NCBI GenBank assembly: GCA_947456305.1
Contig: CANGPN010000001.1
Location: forward strand, 62,001 to 126,000
From: Comamonadaceae bacterium
Lineage (GTDB): Bacteria; Pseudomonadota; Gammaproteobacteria; Burkholderiales; Burkholderiaceae_C
DNA length: 64,000 nt
Direction: 5' to 3'
Shown: positions 52,959 to 62,369 of the stretch, piece after piece
Numbering within the stretch: position 1 is the stretch's first letter
How the letters are laid out: each line of letters opens with the position of its first letter
Notes under the pieces: model-generated
What the model was told of the DNA's origin: nothing
What the model saw: the letters and a program-made list of their open reading frames with translations, nothing else
Databases searched by the model: none
Program-made: the position numbers and the translations under genes

Positions 52959-53951
52959 ATGACTGCACCAACTTCGCCATTGCCGCAGACTTGGCGTGTG
53001 GGCCTGATCGGCTATGGCGAAGTTGGGCGCATCCTGGCCGAGGACTTGTGCGCACAAGGTCTGCAGGTCAGTGCATTTGACAGCAAGCTTTTATTAACGG
53101 CTACAGCTGATGCGCAAACTGCGCTTTCGAAAAATGCAGCGCTTGTAGCTCACACCATGCAAGAACATGCACAGCGTTTGTCTGTGGTTTTGCATGACTC
53201 GCATGCCCAAGTTTGTGCGAACAGCGACTTGGTGATTTGCGCGGTCACCGCCAGCCAAACCTTGGCCGCAGCCCAAGCCTGTGCGCCGCATCTGTTACCG
53301 CAAGCTTTTTTTCTGGACATGAACTCTGCATCGCCGGGCACCAAATTGGCAGCGGCGGCTTTGATTGACGGTACCGGTGCGAGGTATGTAGAAGCCGCGG
53401 TCATGACCAGTGTGCCGCCGCATCGCATCCAAGTGCCTATGTTGTTGGGTGGTTCTCATGCCGCTGCTTTGTTGCCTACATTGCAGCAACTCCGGTTCAA
53501 CGCCAAGCTTGCCAGCGAAACTTTGGGCGTGGCCTCTGCCACCAAAATGTCGCGCAGCATCATGGTCAAAGGCATGGAAGCCATGGTGATTGAAAGCCTG
53601 ACCACGGCACGCCATTACGGCGTGGAAGACGCAGTCATTGCATCCTTGTACGAAACTTTCCCGGGCATTGAATGGGAAAAGCAAGCCACGTATTTTTTCC
53701 AGCGCGTCATCGAACACGGCCGCCGCCGCAGCGAAGAAATGCGCGAAGTCGCAGTGACGGTGCAAGAAGCAGGACTATCGCCTTGGCTGGCTCAGGCCAG
53801 CGCAGAACGTCAAGCGCACATGGCCGATCTGGCAGATGCCGCTGTGTTTGGCACGCGCGGTGAAACAAGTTTTGCACGCAGCGCCGACTGGCGCATCGAG
53901 GCAGATCGCCTACGCACTATGAAAAACAACACAAAAAAGCACACCCCATGA
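52959..53951 (+). CDS. DUF1932/6-phosphogluconate dehydrogenase-like NAD(P) oxidoreductase
   Basis: A 330-residue protein with an N-terminal Rossmann domain (GLIGYGEVGRILAEDL, residues 16-31) and a helical C-terminal DUF1932-like domain. SATKMSRSIMVKGMEAMVIE near 205 carries the family's Lys/Asn-type substrate residues. It lies inside the pmd gene set between ligK and ligI and overlaps the ligI start by 4 bases. That is where one might expect a tautomerase or dehydrogenase step, but no function is established for it here. It is not a LigU/PrpF-type tautomerase. Confidence 0.75.
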   Translation: MTAPTSPLPQTWRVGLIGYGEVGRILAEDLCAQGLQVSAFDSKLLLTATADAQTALSKNAALVAHTMQEHAQRLSVVLHDSHAQVCANSDLVICAVTASQTLAAAQACAPHLLPQAFFLDMNSASPGTKLAAAALIDGTGARYVEAAVMTSVPPHRIQVPMLLGGSHAAALLPTLQQLRFNAKLASETLGVASATKMSRSIMVKGMEAMVIESLTTARHYGVEDAVIASLYETFPGIEWEKQATYFFQRVIEHGRRRSEEMREVAVTVQEAGLSPWLAQASAERQAHMADLADAAVFGTRGETSFARSADWRIEADRLRTMKNNTKKHTP

Positions 53952-54880
53952 GCAAACCCACGACAGGCGAATTCACCAAGACTACCGGTTGGCTGGATTG
54001 GTACGACGGCCCCGCCAAGCCACGATTTGTGTTGCCCGCCGGTGCGGTGGACGCGCATTGCCATGTGTTTGGTCCAGGCGCTCAATTTCCCTATGCGCCC
54101 GAGCGCAAGTACACACCGTGTGATGCATCAGCCGCGCAATTGTTCGCCTTGCGCGACCACTTGGGCTTTGACAAAAACGTCATCGTGCAAGCCACTTGCC
54201 ATGGTGCAGACAACCGTGCAATGGTGGATGCATTGATGCGCGCTGAGGGCAGAGCGCGGGGTGTGGCCACGGTCAAGCGCAGCGTCAGTGATGCAGAACT
54301 GCAAGCCATGCACGATGCCGGTGTGCGCGGCGTGCGATTCAACTTCGTCAAACGTTTGGTGGACTTCACGCCCAAAGACGAGTTGATGGAAATTGCCTCC
54401 CGCATTAAAGCCTGGGGCTGGCATGTGGTGATTTATTTTGAAGCCGTGGACTTGCCCGAGTTGTGGGATTTCTTCTCCGCCTTGCCCACCACCGTGGTGG
54501 TGGACCACATGGGAAGACCCGATGTGTCCAAACCATTGAACGGCCCTGAGTTCAGCCTGTTCATGCAGTTCATGCGCGAGCACCCGAATGTGTGGAGCAA
54601 AGTGTCCTGCCCGGAACGACTCAGTCTCAGCGGTCCCAAGGCTTTGCATGCCGAAACTTCACCTTACCAAGACGTGGTTCCTTTTGCGCGCCACGTGGTC
54701 GAGAGTTTTTCTGACAGAGTTTTGTGGGGCACAGATTGGCCGCACCCGAATTTGAAAGACCACATGCCGGATGACGGTTTGCTGGTGGATTTCATCCCGC
54801 AAATTGCGGTCACACCTGAGTTGCAACAAAAGTTGTTGGTGGACAACCCGACGCGTTTGTATTGGCCTGAGTTGAAATGA
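53948..54880 (+). CDS. ligI: 2-Pyrone-4,6-dicarboxylate lactonase
   Basis: A 310-residue amidohydrolase that opens 2-pyrone-4,6-dicarboxylate to the 4-oxalomesaconate tautomer. The metal-site start VDAHCHVFGP (His37, His39), VVVDHMGRPDV and LWGTDWPHPNL match LigI/PmdD. It overlaps the DUF1932 gene by 4 bases and is followed 9 bases later by ligA. Length is normal. Confidence 0.94.
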   Translation: MSKPTTGEFTKTTGWLDWYDGPAKPRFVLPAGAVDAHCHVFGPGAQFPYAPERKYTPCDASAAQLFALRDHLGFDKNVIVQATCHGADNRAMVDALMRAEGRARGVATVKRSVSDAELQAMHDAGVRGVRFNFVKRLVDFTPKDELMEIASRIKAWGWHVVIYFEAVDLPELWDFFSALPTTVVVDHMGRPDVSKPLNGPEFSLFMQFMREHPNVWSKVSCPERLSLSGPKALHAETSPYQDVVPFARHVVESFSDRVLWGTDWPHPNLKDHMPDDGLLVDFIPQIAVTPELQQKLLVDNPTRLYWPELK

Positions 54881-54889
54881 AAGAAAAAC

Positions 54890-56205
<1,316 letters not shown>

Positions 56206-56325
56206 TTGGGGTTGTGATGAATATGTTACTTGAGTATTAATATAAATAATTTAATCGATACAAAATAGTTCAAAATACAATCTTATTAAGCAGCGGTAAT
56301 GGATCGCTGTGGCATGAGGTTGTCT

Positions 56326-58104
56326 ATGAATGATCACCCGGATATAGAAAAACTGCTAATTGACGCGGATGGAATCTCTGTGCGGGAGATTATTCGGCAG
56401 TTATTCAGAAACCCTGCCAACGGCACACCCGACAACATCAGCAAGGCCGGGTGCTTTGCTTTGGCTTTAAAGAGCAATGAGGCGGGAGGGGCGGGTAAGG
56501 GGCATGTGGTTTGGAATGCGTGGAGAGAGATATTTCCCGCAGTTAGAAATACCAAACAATGGCGTAATCACGTTGATTTTTCAAATGCCGATTGGACTGG
56601 TAAAAGATTACGCTTATCTAATTTCAAATTTGGCCATGGCGCTAAATTTGAACATTCCGAATGGGGAGACAGATTTAATTTTGAAGCTGCTCAATGGGGT
56701 GATGATTGCGATTTTGAACAAACAAATTGGGGTAGTCACGCCAATTTCAGCCGAGCAGTATGGGGCGATGGCGCTGATTTTGAGAGCGCGAAGTGGGGAA
56801 GTTACGCCAATTTCAGTCATGCCACTTGGGGAGAGGGAGCTTTATTTGAAGGTGCGAAATGGGGGACTGAATCGATTTTTAGAGCCGCCCGATGGGGAGA
56901 CAGGGCAGATTTCAATGCAGCGAATTGGGCGGGGAACTCATATTTTGTTGGAGCGACTTGGGGCAACTATTGTTTATTTCGAATTGCTCGCTGGGAATCA
57001 GCCAATTTCACAGGAGCTGTTTGGGGAAATGAAAATATCTTTGAAGGAGCTCAATGGGGGAGAAACAATGTATTTCGCAGAGCCAAATGGGGAAGCGGTA
57101 TCAATTTAAAAGGTACTCAGTTTGGTGGAATTGCAGATTTTCAGACTTCTTCCTGGGGTGCTTGCATTGATTTCTCTGGTTCTGATTGGAATTATTTAAA
57201 AAACCGGTATCAACGTTACCAAAGCAAAGAAATATATGAGCAAGCCAAATCATGGGCTAACGATAGAGGTATGGGGCCTGACTATTTTCCTGCGATCAAT
57301 TTTTCAGGTGCTCGCTTCGCAGGCCATGTGATCTTCAGTGGCCGCAGGTTTTCAGCTACGACAAACTTTGGTTTTTTTCATTCAGTAGCGGGCGAAAAAA
57401 CCAAGGAATTAAGCGCCGACGGCAAACTTCAAAGGATTAAACGCGACAACAATAAAAATGCAATTTTCAATGGTGAAGAACCGGAGTGGGAACCAGACCC
57501 TGACCAGCGCTTGCACGTGGTGTTTGGTGCAGCCCCTATTTTTCACGGCTGCGAATTCAACCAAGACACCAGTTTTGAAGGCGCCGTTTTTCCGGAGCCA
57601 TCAGGAAGTGAAGAAGCAGCTCGAGCCTATCGCACACTCAAACTTACATTCAGTAAACAACAAGCCATACGGGAAGAGCAGCGTTTTTTTAAATTGGAAA
57701 TGGAGGAGGAGACGCTGAGGGAAAAGGGGTTGAAGCGGTGGTTGTTCAAGTCCTACAAGACGTTCAGTGATTACGGGTTCAGCATTGAACGCCCGCTCAA
57801 ATATGGTGGTTCAAGTGTGCTTGGGTTAACCGCGATTTATGGTCTTATTTCCTGGCTGGGACAATGCGGTTTGCAAGTTCAGGCCTGCCGGTTTGCACCT
57901 GAGTGGTTGGAATTCTCACTTCTTCAGACACTGCCCTTGCCCGGCTTAGACAAATTGCGTGAAGCTGCCAGCAAAGTGTTTTGGCCAATTGGCGCTTGGT
58001 GGGGTTTGTGTTTATCTGTTTTAGTGATCCTGCACAAAACCCTCAGCATCGTCACACTTTTTCTTGTAGGTGTCGCTCTTCGAAACCTCTTTAAACTCAA
58101 ATGA
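56326..58104 (+). CDS. Large Trp-rich 11-residue-repeat (pentapeptide-like) protein with C-terminal membrane segments
   Basis: A 592-residue protein of three parts. A small N-terminal region (about 1-80) is not recognised. Then come about 18 tandem 11-residue repeats of the form x3-F-x2-A-x-W-G-x (for example HANFSRAVWGD, GADFESAKWGS, YANFSHATWGE). After a linker and further pentapeptide-like F-x-x-A stretches come two hydrophobic segments near 500 and 555. The repeat resembles Pentapeptide_3-type solenoids but has Trp where Phe or Leu is usual. The gene is AT-rich compared with its neighbours and splits ligB from ligC, which suggests insertion. GAGG lies 6 bases before ATG 56326; ATG 56299 is an alternative. 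The function is unknown. Confidence 0.8.
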   Translation: MNDHPDIEKLLIDADGISVREIIRQLFRNPANGTPDNISKAGCFALALKSNEAGGAGKGHVVWNAWREIFPAVRNTKQWRNHVDFSNADWTGKRLRLSNFKFGHGAKFEHSEWGDRFNFEAAQWGDDCDFEQTNWGSHANFSRAVWGDGADFESAKWGSYANFSHATWGEGALFEGAKWGTESIFRAARWGDRADFNAANWAGNSYFVGATWGNYCLFRIARWESANFTGAVWGNENIFEGAQWGRNNVFRRAKWGSGINLKGTQFGGIADFQTSSWGACIDFSGSDWNYLKNRYQRYQSKEIYEQAKSWANDRGMGPDYFPAINFSGARFAGHVIFSGRRFSATTNFGFFHSVAGEKTKELSADGKLQRIKRDNNKNAIFNGEEPEWEPDPDQRLHVVFGAAPIFHGCEFNQDTSFEGAVFPEPSGSEEAARAYRTLKLTFSKQQAIREEQRFFKLEMEEETLREKGLKRWLFKSYKTFSDYGFSIERPLKYGGSSVLGLTAIYGLISWLGQCGLQVQACRFAPEWLEFSLLQTLPLPGLDKLREAASKVFWPIGAWWGLCLSVLVILHKTLSIVTLFLVGVALRNLFKLK

Positions 58105-58126
58105 TTGAATTCAACTTTTCACTTAT

Positions 58127-58158
58127 AAAAACCAGAGCGTTTAGCTGTAAACTGGTTT
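58127..58158 (+). terminator. Bulged hairpin after the repeat-protein gene
   Basis: AAACCA pairs with TGGTTT, and GTTTA pairs with TAAAC around GCTG; four extra bases bulge on the 5' side. T3CTCCT3 follows. It may end the ligA/B-repeat-gene transcript before ligC. Confidence 0.45.
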
Positions 58159-58237
58159 CTCCTTTGAGTGCTTGAGTTATTTAAACCCAGCCACTGACTT
58201 ACGCAACACCCATTCATTACAACAACAAAGGATTTTC

Positions 58238-59188
58238 ATGACCATCAAAGTAGCCTTGGCCGGTGCCGGCGCATTCGGCATCAAACACCTTGACGGCATC
58301 AAGTTGATCAACGGCGTGGAGGTGGTGTCGCTGATCGGGCGCGAACTGGCCAAAACGCAAGAAGTGGCTGACAAATACGGCATCGCCCACGTCACCACCG
58401 ATTTAAATGAAAGCCTCTCCATCAAAGAAGTGGACGCTGTGATTTTGTGTACGCCCACGCAAATGCACGCGTCACAGTCCATCGCTTGCTTGAATGCGGG
58501 CAAGCATGTTCAAGTGGAAATTCCACTCTGCGATGTGTACCGTGACGGCGCGCAAGTGGTGGAGTTGCAAAAGCAAACCGGTTTGGTCGCCATGTGCGGT
58601 CACACGCGTCGCTTCAACCCCAGCCACCAATATGTACATCAGCAGATTCAAGCAGGTCATTTCAACATTTACCAAATGGATGTGCAAACCTATTTCTTTC
58701 GTCGCACCAACATGAACGCGCTGGGTCAACCGCGCAGCTGGACCGACCATTTGCTGTGGCACCACGCTGCGCATACGGTGGATTTGTTCGCTTACCAAGC
58801 GGGCAGCCCGATTGTGAAAGCCAACGCCTTGCAAGGTCCGATTCACCCGACGCTTGGCATTGCCATGGACATGAGCATTCAACTTCAGGCGGCCAATGGT
58901 GCGATTTGCACTCTGTCGCTCAGCTTTAACAACGACGGTCCCTTGGGCACGTTCTTTCGCTACATCGGCGACAACGCTACTTACATCGCGCGTTACGACG
59001 ATTTGTTCAACGGCAAAGATGAAAAACTCGATGTGTCCAAAGTAGCGGTGTCTATGAACGGCATTGAGTTGCAAGACCGCGAATTTTTCTCCGCCATACG
59101 CGAAGGTCGCGAGCCGAACGGCAGCGTGGCGCAAGTGCTTCCTTGCTACCAGGTGCTGCACGATTTAGAACAGCAGTTAAGCGCTTAA
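58238..59188 (+). CDS. ligC: 4-Carboxy-2-hydroxymuconate-6-semialdehyde dehydrogenase
   Basis: A 316-residue Gfo/Idh/MocA-fold NADP-dependent dehydrogenase (LigC/PmdC) that oxidises the ring-cleavage product to 2-pyrone-4,6-dicarboxylate. The Rossmann motif VALAGAGAFGIKHLDGI and the segment HTRRFNPSHQYVHQQI are characteristic. ATG 58238 has AAAGGA upstream; the frame extends 22 codons further without support. In Comamonas-type clusters it directly follows ligAB; here the repeat-protein gene intervenes. Confidence 0.92.
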   Translation: MTIKVALAGAGAFGIKHLDGIKLINGVEVVSLIGRELAKTQEVADKYGIAHVTTDLNESLSIKEVDAVILCTPTQMHASQSIACLNAGKHVQVEIPLCDVYRDGAQVVELQKQTGLVAMCGHTRRFNPSHQYVHQQIQAGHFNIYQMDVQTYFFRRTNMNALGQPRSWTDHLLWHHAAHTVDLFAYQAGSPIVKANALQGPIHPTLGIAMDMSIQLQAANGAICTLSLSFNNDGPLGTFFRYIGDNATYIARYDDLFNGKDEKLDVSKVAVSMNGIELQDREFFSAIREGREPNGSVAQVLPCYQVLHDLEQQLSA

Positions 59189-59244
59189 GTTGGGCATTGC
59201 ACACAACTGCCTTGGCTCATTTTTTCAAGACCTAGAATGCGCGC

Positions 59245-60249
59245 ATGAAATCACGTCAAGTCGGCCCCTTCACCATCAACCCTATTGGCCTGGGGTGCAT
59301 GAATATTTGCCCGGTGTACGGGCCGCCGCCGTCCGAGGCTGACGCACAGCGTTTATTGCTCACCGCATTGGATGAAGGCGTGGATTTTTTCGATACCGCT
59401 GCTTTGTATGGTTTTGGCGAAAGCGAGCGCATCATCGGCAAGACTTTGTCGGCGCACCGCAGCCGTTTCACCCTGGCCAGCAAATGCGGTTTGCATGGTG
59501 TGGACTTGAACGGCGATGGTAAAAAAGTGCGGGTGATTGACGGCCGTCCCGAAACCATTCGCGCCACTTGCGAAAACAGTTTGCGCAGTTTGAAAACCGA
59601 TGTGATCGATTTGTATTACCTGCACCGCTTGGACAAAAAAGTGCCCATCGAAGACAGCGTGGGTGCATTGAGTGACTTGGTGCGCGCGGGCAAGATACGC
59701 ACCATCGGTCTGTCAGAAGTGTCTGCGGTCACGTTGCGTAAAGCACATGCGGTGCATCCCATCACAGCTTTGCAAACCGAATATTCATTGTGGACCCGCA
59801 ACCCTGAAATTGCTGTGCTGGATGCTTGCCGCGAACTGGGTGTGGCCTTCGTGTCCTTCAGTCCGTTGGCCCGCAAATTTTTATGCGCCGACTTGCGCGA
59901 CACGGGCAGTTTGTCGCCCACCGATTGGCGACACACATCGCCGCGCTTTAACGCCGACAACTACCCGAAAAATCTGCAATTGCTGGATGCGTACCAACAG
60001 ATTGCGCGCGATGTCGGTTGCACACCTCCGCAACTCGCCATCGCCTGGGTGTTGCATCAAGCGCCGCATATCGTCACCATCCCCGGCACTTCGCGCATCG
60101 ACCATTTGAAAGACAACATGGGCGCTTTGACTCTTCAGTTGTCCACCGAAACTTTGCAGCGTCTGAACGCCGCCATCAATCAACACAATGTGGCGGGTAA
60201 CCGCTATAACGAAGCGGTGACTAAGGAAGTCGATACAGAGTCATACTGA
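59245..60249 (+). CDS. Aldo/keto reductase
   Basis: A 334-residue AKR of the general-stress/YhdN-Tas-like group. The catalytic tetrad is visible: Asp and Tyr in FFDTAALYGFGESE, Lys in ASKCGLHG and His in LYYLHRLDKK. The NADPH site is near ITIPGTSRIDHLKDN. It follows ligC by 56 bases on the same strand and may help with aromatic aldehydes, but no specific substrate is indicated. Confidence 0.9.
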   Translation: MKSRQVGPFTINPIGLGCMNICPVYGPPPSEADAQRLLLTALDEGVDFFDTAALYGFGESERIIGKTLSAHRSRFTLASKCGLHGVDLNGDGKKVRVIDGRPETIRATCENSLRSLKTDVIDLYYLHRLDKKVPIEDSVGALSDLVRAGKIRTIGLSEVSAVTLRKAHAVHPITALQTEYSLWTRNPEIAVLDACRELGVAFVSFSPLARKFLCADLRDTGSLSPTDWRHTSPRFNADNYPKNLQLLDAYQQIARDVGCTPPQLAIAWVLHQAPHIVTIPGTSRIDHLKDNMGALTLQLSTETLQRLNAAINQHNVAGNRYNEAVTKEVDTESY

Positions 60250-60341
60250 GTCGCACAGTTTGTGTTGTAAACATCAGTTGGATTAAGCCAAAGCAACACC
60301 AATCTCGTTTTGCTGAAAGCGCCCGTTTCAGCTTTGAAGCA

Positions 60342-61343
60342 TCACACCAACCGCAATGTGTCTGAAGGCGCACAGCCGAAACGCGCTTTGTAATAAGCCG
60401 CAAACCGGCCCATGTGTATGAAGCCGTTTTGCAAGGCGATTTGTGTCACTGATGTTTGCTCGCCGGTGGCGGCCATGGCCAACAAGGTTTGGTGTACCTG
60501 ATCCAGTCGCATGCAACGTCCGTAGGTGAGCGGCGACATGCCAAAGCGGCTGTGAAAAATATGTTCAAGCGTTCGCGGGCTGACGCATGCCACTTCAGCC
60601 ACTTCATGCAATTTCAAACTGCGGTGGCCTTGGGCATGGATGAAGTCCAAAGCACGTTGCAAAGCCAATTTGGTTTTTTGCTGACCGGCCAATTGTTTTT
60701 CGCTGCCGGGCGAATGCAGCAAGGACACGCCGCTGAGTAACAAGGACTCCATGGCCGATGGGGCCGCTGGCAAGGTCAGCCATTGTTCGCCGTGGCGGTC
60801 CAGGTTGCGGGTCATGTCCACCAAGGTGGTCCACCAGGCCGACACCGCAGGGTTGTTCAGCGATTGGGTCAAGGGAAACGGCAAGCAAGCCTGGCCTCTG
60901 GCAGCAGGTAAGCGCTGATGCAAGAGTTTGCTGGGCACCAACACCATGAGCATGACGCAATCACTGCTCCATGCCATGGTGGTATGTGCCCGGGGCAGCA
61001 GCACACCCATGGTGCGGTTGTCGAGTTGGGCTTGTTGGCCATTGGATTGCAGCGTTGCAGTGCCGCGCAATGGCAGTTGGAACAAATAAAAATCGCCTCT
61101 GACGCCGGGGTCGATGGTCACATCAGCGCCATAAGCCAGCACATTCAAAGAGACTTGGTTCAAGCGCACTTGGTTGTGCCGGGCTTCAAACCGGTGGGCA
61201 TTCGCCGTGATGTCCAAGCGATGCGGCGATAAAGCCAGACCGATCAACTCACGCGCTTCGTCCAGTTTGCGCGTGCGTATCAGCGGGTAGTTGTCCAGCA
61301 AATGGACATCTGTATGGGGCAAAGGAAACGCCTGGTAAGTCAT
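60342..61343 (-). CDS. AraC-family transcriptional regulator
   Basis: A 333-residue activator. The C-terminal AraC DNA-binding domain is clear: KLHEVAEVACVSPRTLEHIF and VTQIALQNGFIHMGRFAAYY, with FGCAPSDTLR at the end. The N-terminal half (about 60-180) fits the AraC-binding-like cupin region (YLFQLPLRGTATLQSNGQQ). ATG 61343 is preferred; the frame is open for 56 codons upstream without family support. It is divergent from the cyclase-family gene, with CGGATA repeats between. Confidence 0.92.
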   Translation of the reverse strand: MTYQAFPLPHTDVHLLDNYPLIRTRKLDEARELIGLALSPHRLDITANAHRFEARHNQVRLNQVSLNVLAYGADVTIDPGVRGDFYLFQLPLRGTATLQSNGQQAQLDNRTMGVLLPRAHTTMAWSSDCVMLMVLVPSKLLHQRLPAARGQACLPFPLTQSLNNPAVSAWWTTLVDMTRNLDRHGEQWLTLPAAPSAMESLLLSGVSLLHSPGSEKQLAGQQKTKLALQRALDFIHAQGHRSLKLHEVAEVACVSPRTLEHIFHSRFGMSPLTYGRCMRLDQVHQTLLAMAATGEQTSVTQIALQNGFIHMGRFAAYYKARFGCAPSDTLRLV

Positions 61344-61446
61344 ACTGATACAAACCCTGAGTAAGAAACCAGTATAAACAAGCCGTTGACGACAGGGCGC
61401 GCAGGCCGACGGGGCAGGGAAGTTGCTAGGTGGCGGTGGCGTTTTT

Positions 61447-61500
61447 CGGATAACGTTCAACGGATGTCGGATAGCCAAATATCCGCACCCTGCCCATAAT
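61447..61500 (+). promoter_or_regulatory. CGGATA repeats, candidate AraC-type operator and promoter
   Basis: CGGATA occurs at 61447-61452 and 61468-61473, CGGAT at 61461-61465, and the inverted TATCCG at 61480-61485, forming CGGATA-N6-TATCCG. A -10-like CATAAT lies at 61495-61500, with no good -35. This fits an activator-dependent promoter for the cyclase-family gene. Confidence 0.5.
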
Positions 61501-61530
61501 GGACTTTGCATTTGTATTCAGGAGATATCA

Positions 61531-62313
61531 ATGAGCAACACCCTGGCCTCTTTTGCTGCTGACATTGCCAGTGGCAAGATACGCATCATCGATTTGACGC
61601 ACCCGCTGTCGTCCGACTTTCCTCCTTTGCAACTGCCGCCGCAATTCGGTCAGGTGGCCGCGTTCAAGATGGAGCAAATTTCCCGCTACGACGATGCAGG
61701 CCCGGGCTGGTACTGGAACAACTTCAGTTGCGGCGAACACACCGGCACCCACTTTGATGCCCCGGTGCATTGGATCACCGGTAAGGACCACCCGAACAAC
61801 ACCGTAGACACCATCACACCGGACAACTTCATCGCGCCGGTGGTGGTGGTGGATGCCAGCGCCGAAGTCAAAGCCAATCCTGATTGGTTGCTGACCGTAG
61901 AGTTTTTGCAAGCCTGGGAAGCCAAGCACGGCAAGATTCCCGCAGGTGCCTGGTTGGCGTTTCGCACCGATTGGTCCAAACGCATTTCCGACCCTGTGGC
62001 TTATGTGAACATGCGCGAAGATGGTGCCCACACCCCCGGCCCCACCCAAGCGGCTGTGGAGTGGTTGATCCAAGAGCGCCATGTGCATGGTTTCGCGGTG
62101 GAAACCATCAACACCGATGCCGGTCAGTCCTACGCCTGGCCCATGCCTTACCCCTGCCATACGCTGATGCACGGTGCCAACCGCTTCGGTTTGCAATGCC
62201 TGACCAACCTCGACCAATTGCCCGCCACTGGCGCGATGATTGTGTCGGCCCCTTTGAAAATCAAAGGCGGCTCAGGCAGTCCGTTGCGCGTGCTGGCTTT
62301 GTTGCCTGCTTAA
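61531..62313 (+). CDS. Cyclase/kynurenine-formamidase-like family hydrolase
   Basis: A 260-residue metal-dependent hydrolase of the cyclase family. The signature HTGTHFDAPVHW near residue 72 (HxGTHxDxPxH) binds the metal. The family includes kynurenine formamidase and isatin hydrolase. AGGAGA lies 7 bases before ATG 61531. It is followed 56 bases later by a family-5 binding protein, and its promoter region carries AraC-type repeats. The substrate is unknown. Confidence 0.88.
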   Translation: MSNTLASFAADIASGKIRIIDLTHPLSSDFPPLQLPPQFGQVAAFKMEQISRYDDAGPGWYWNNFSCGEHTGTHFDAPVHWITGKDHPNNTVDTITPDNFIAPVVVVDASAEVKANPDWLLTVEFLQAWEAKHGKIPAGAWLAFRTDWSKRISDPVAYVNMREDGAHTPGPTQAAVEWLIQERHVHGFAVETINTDAGQSYAWPMPYPCHTLMHGANRFGLQCLTNLDQLPATGAMIVSAPLKIKGGSGSPLRVLALLPA

Positions 62314-62369
62314 ATTTTTTTCCTTCCTGCCAGCTGATTTTTGTTTCACCTCACTTCTAGGACACAAGC

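Noticed and set aside
56650-57200. Tandem 33-base periodicity resembling a CRISPR or minisatellite
   Set aside because: The units are diverged at DNA level, keep the reading frame and preserve an 11-residue protein motif, so they are coding repeats; there are no spacers or identical repeats.
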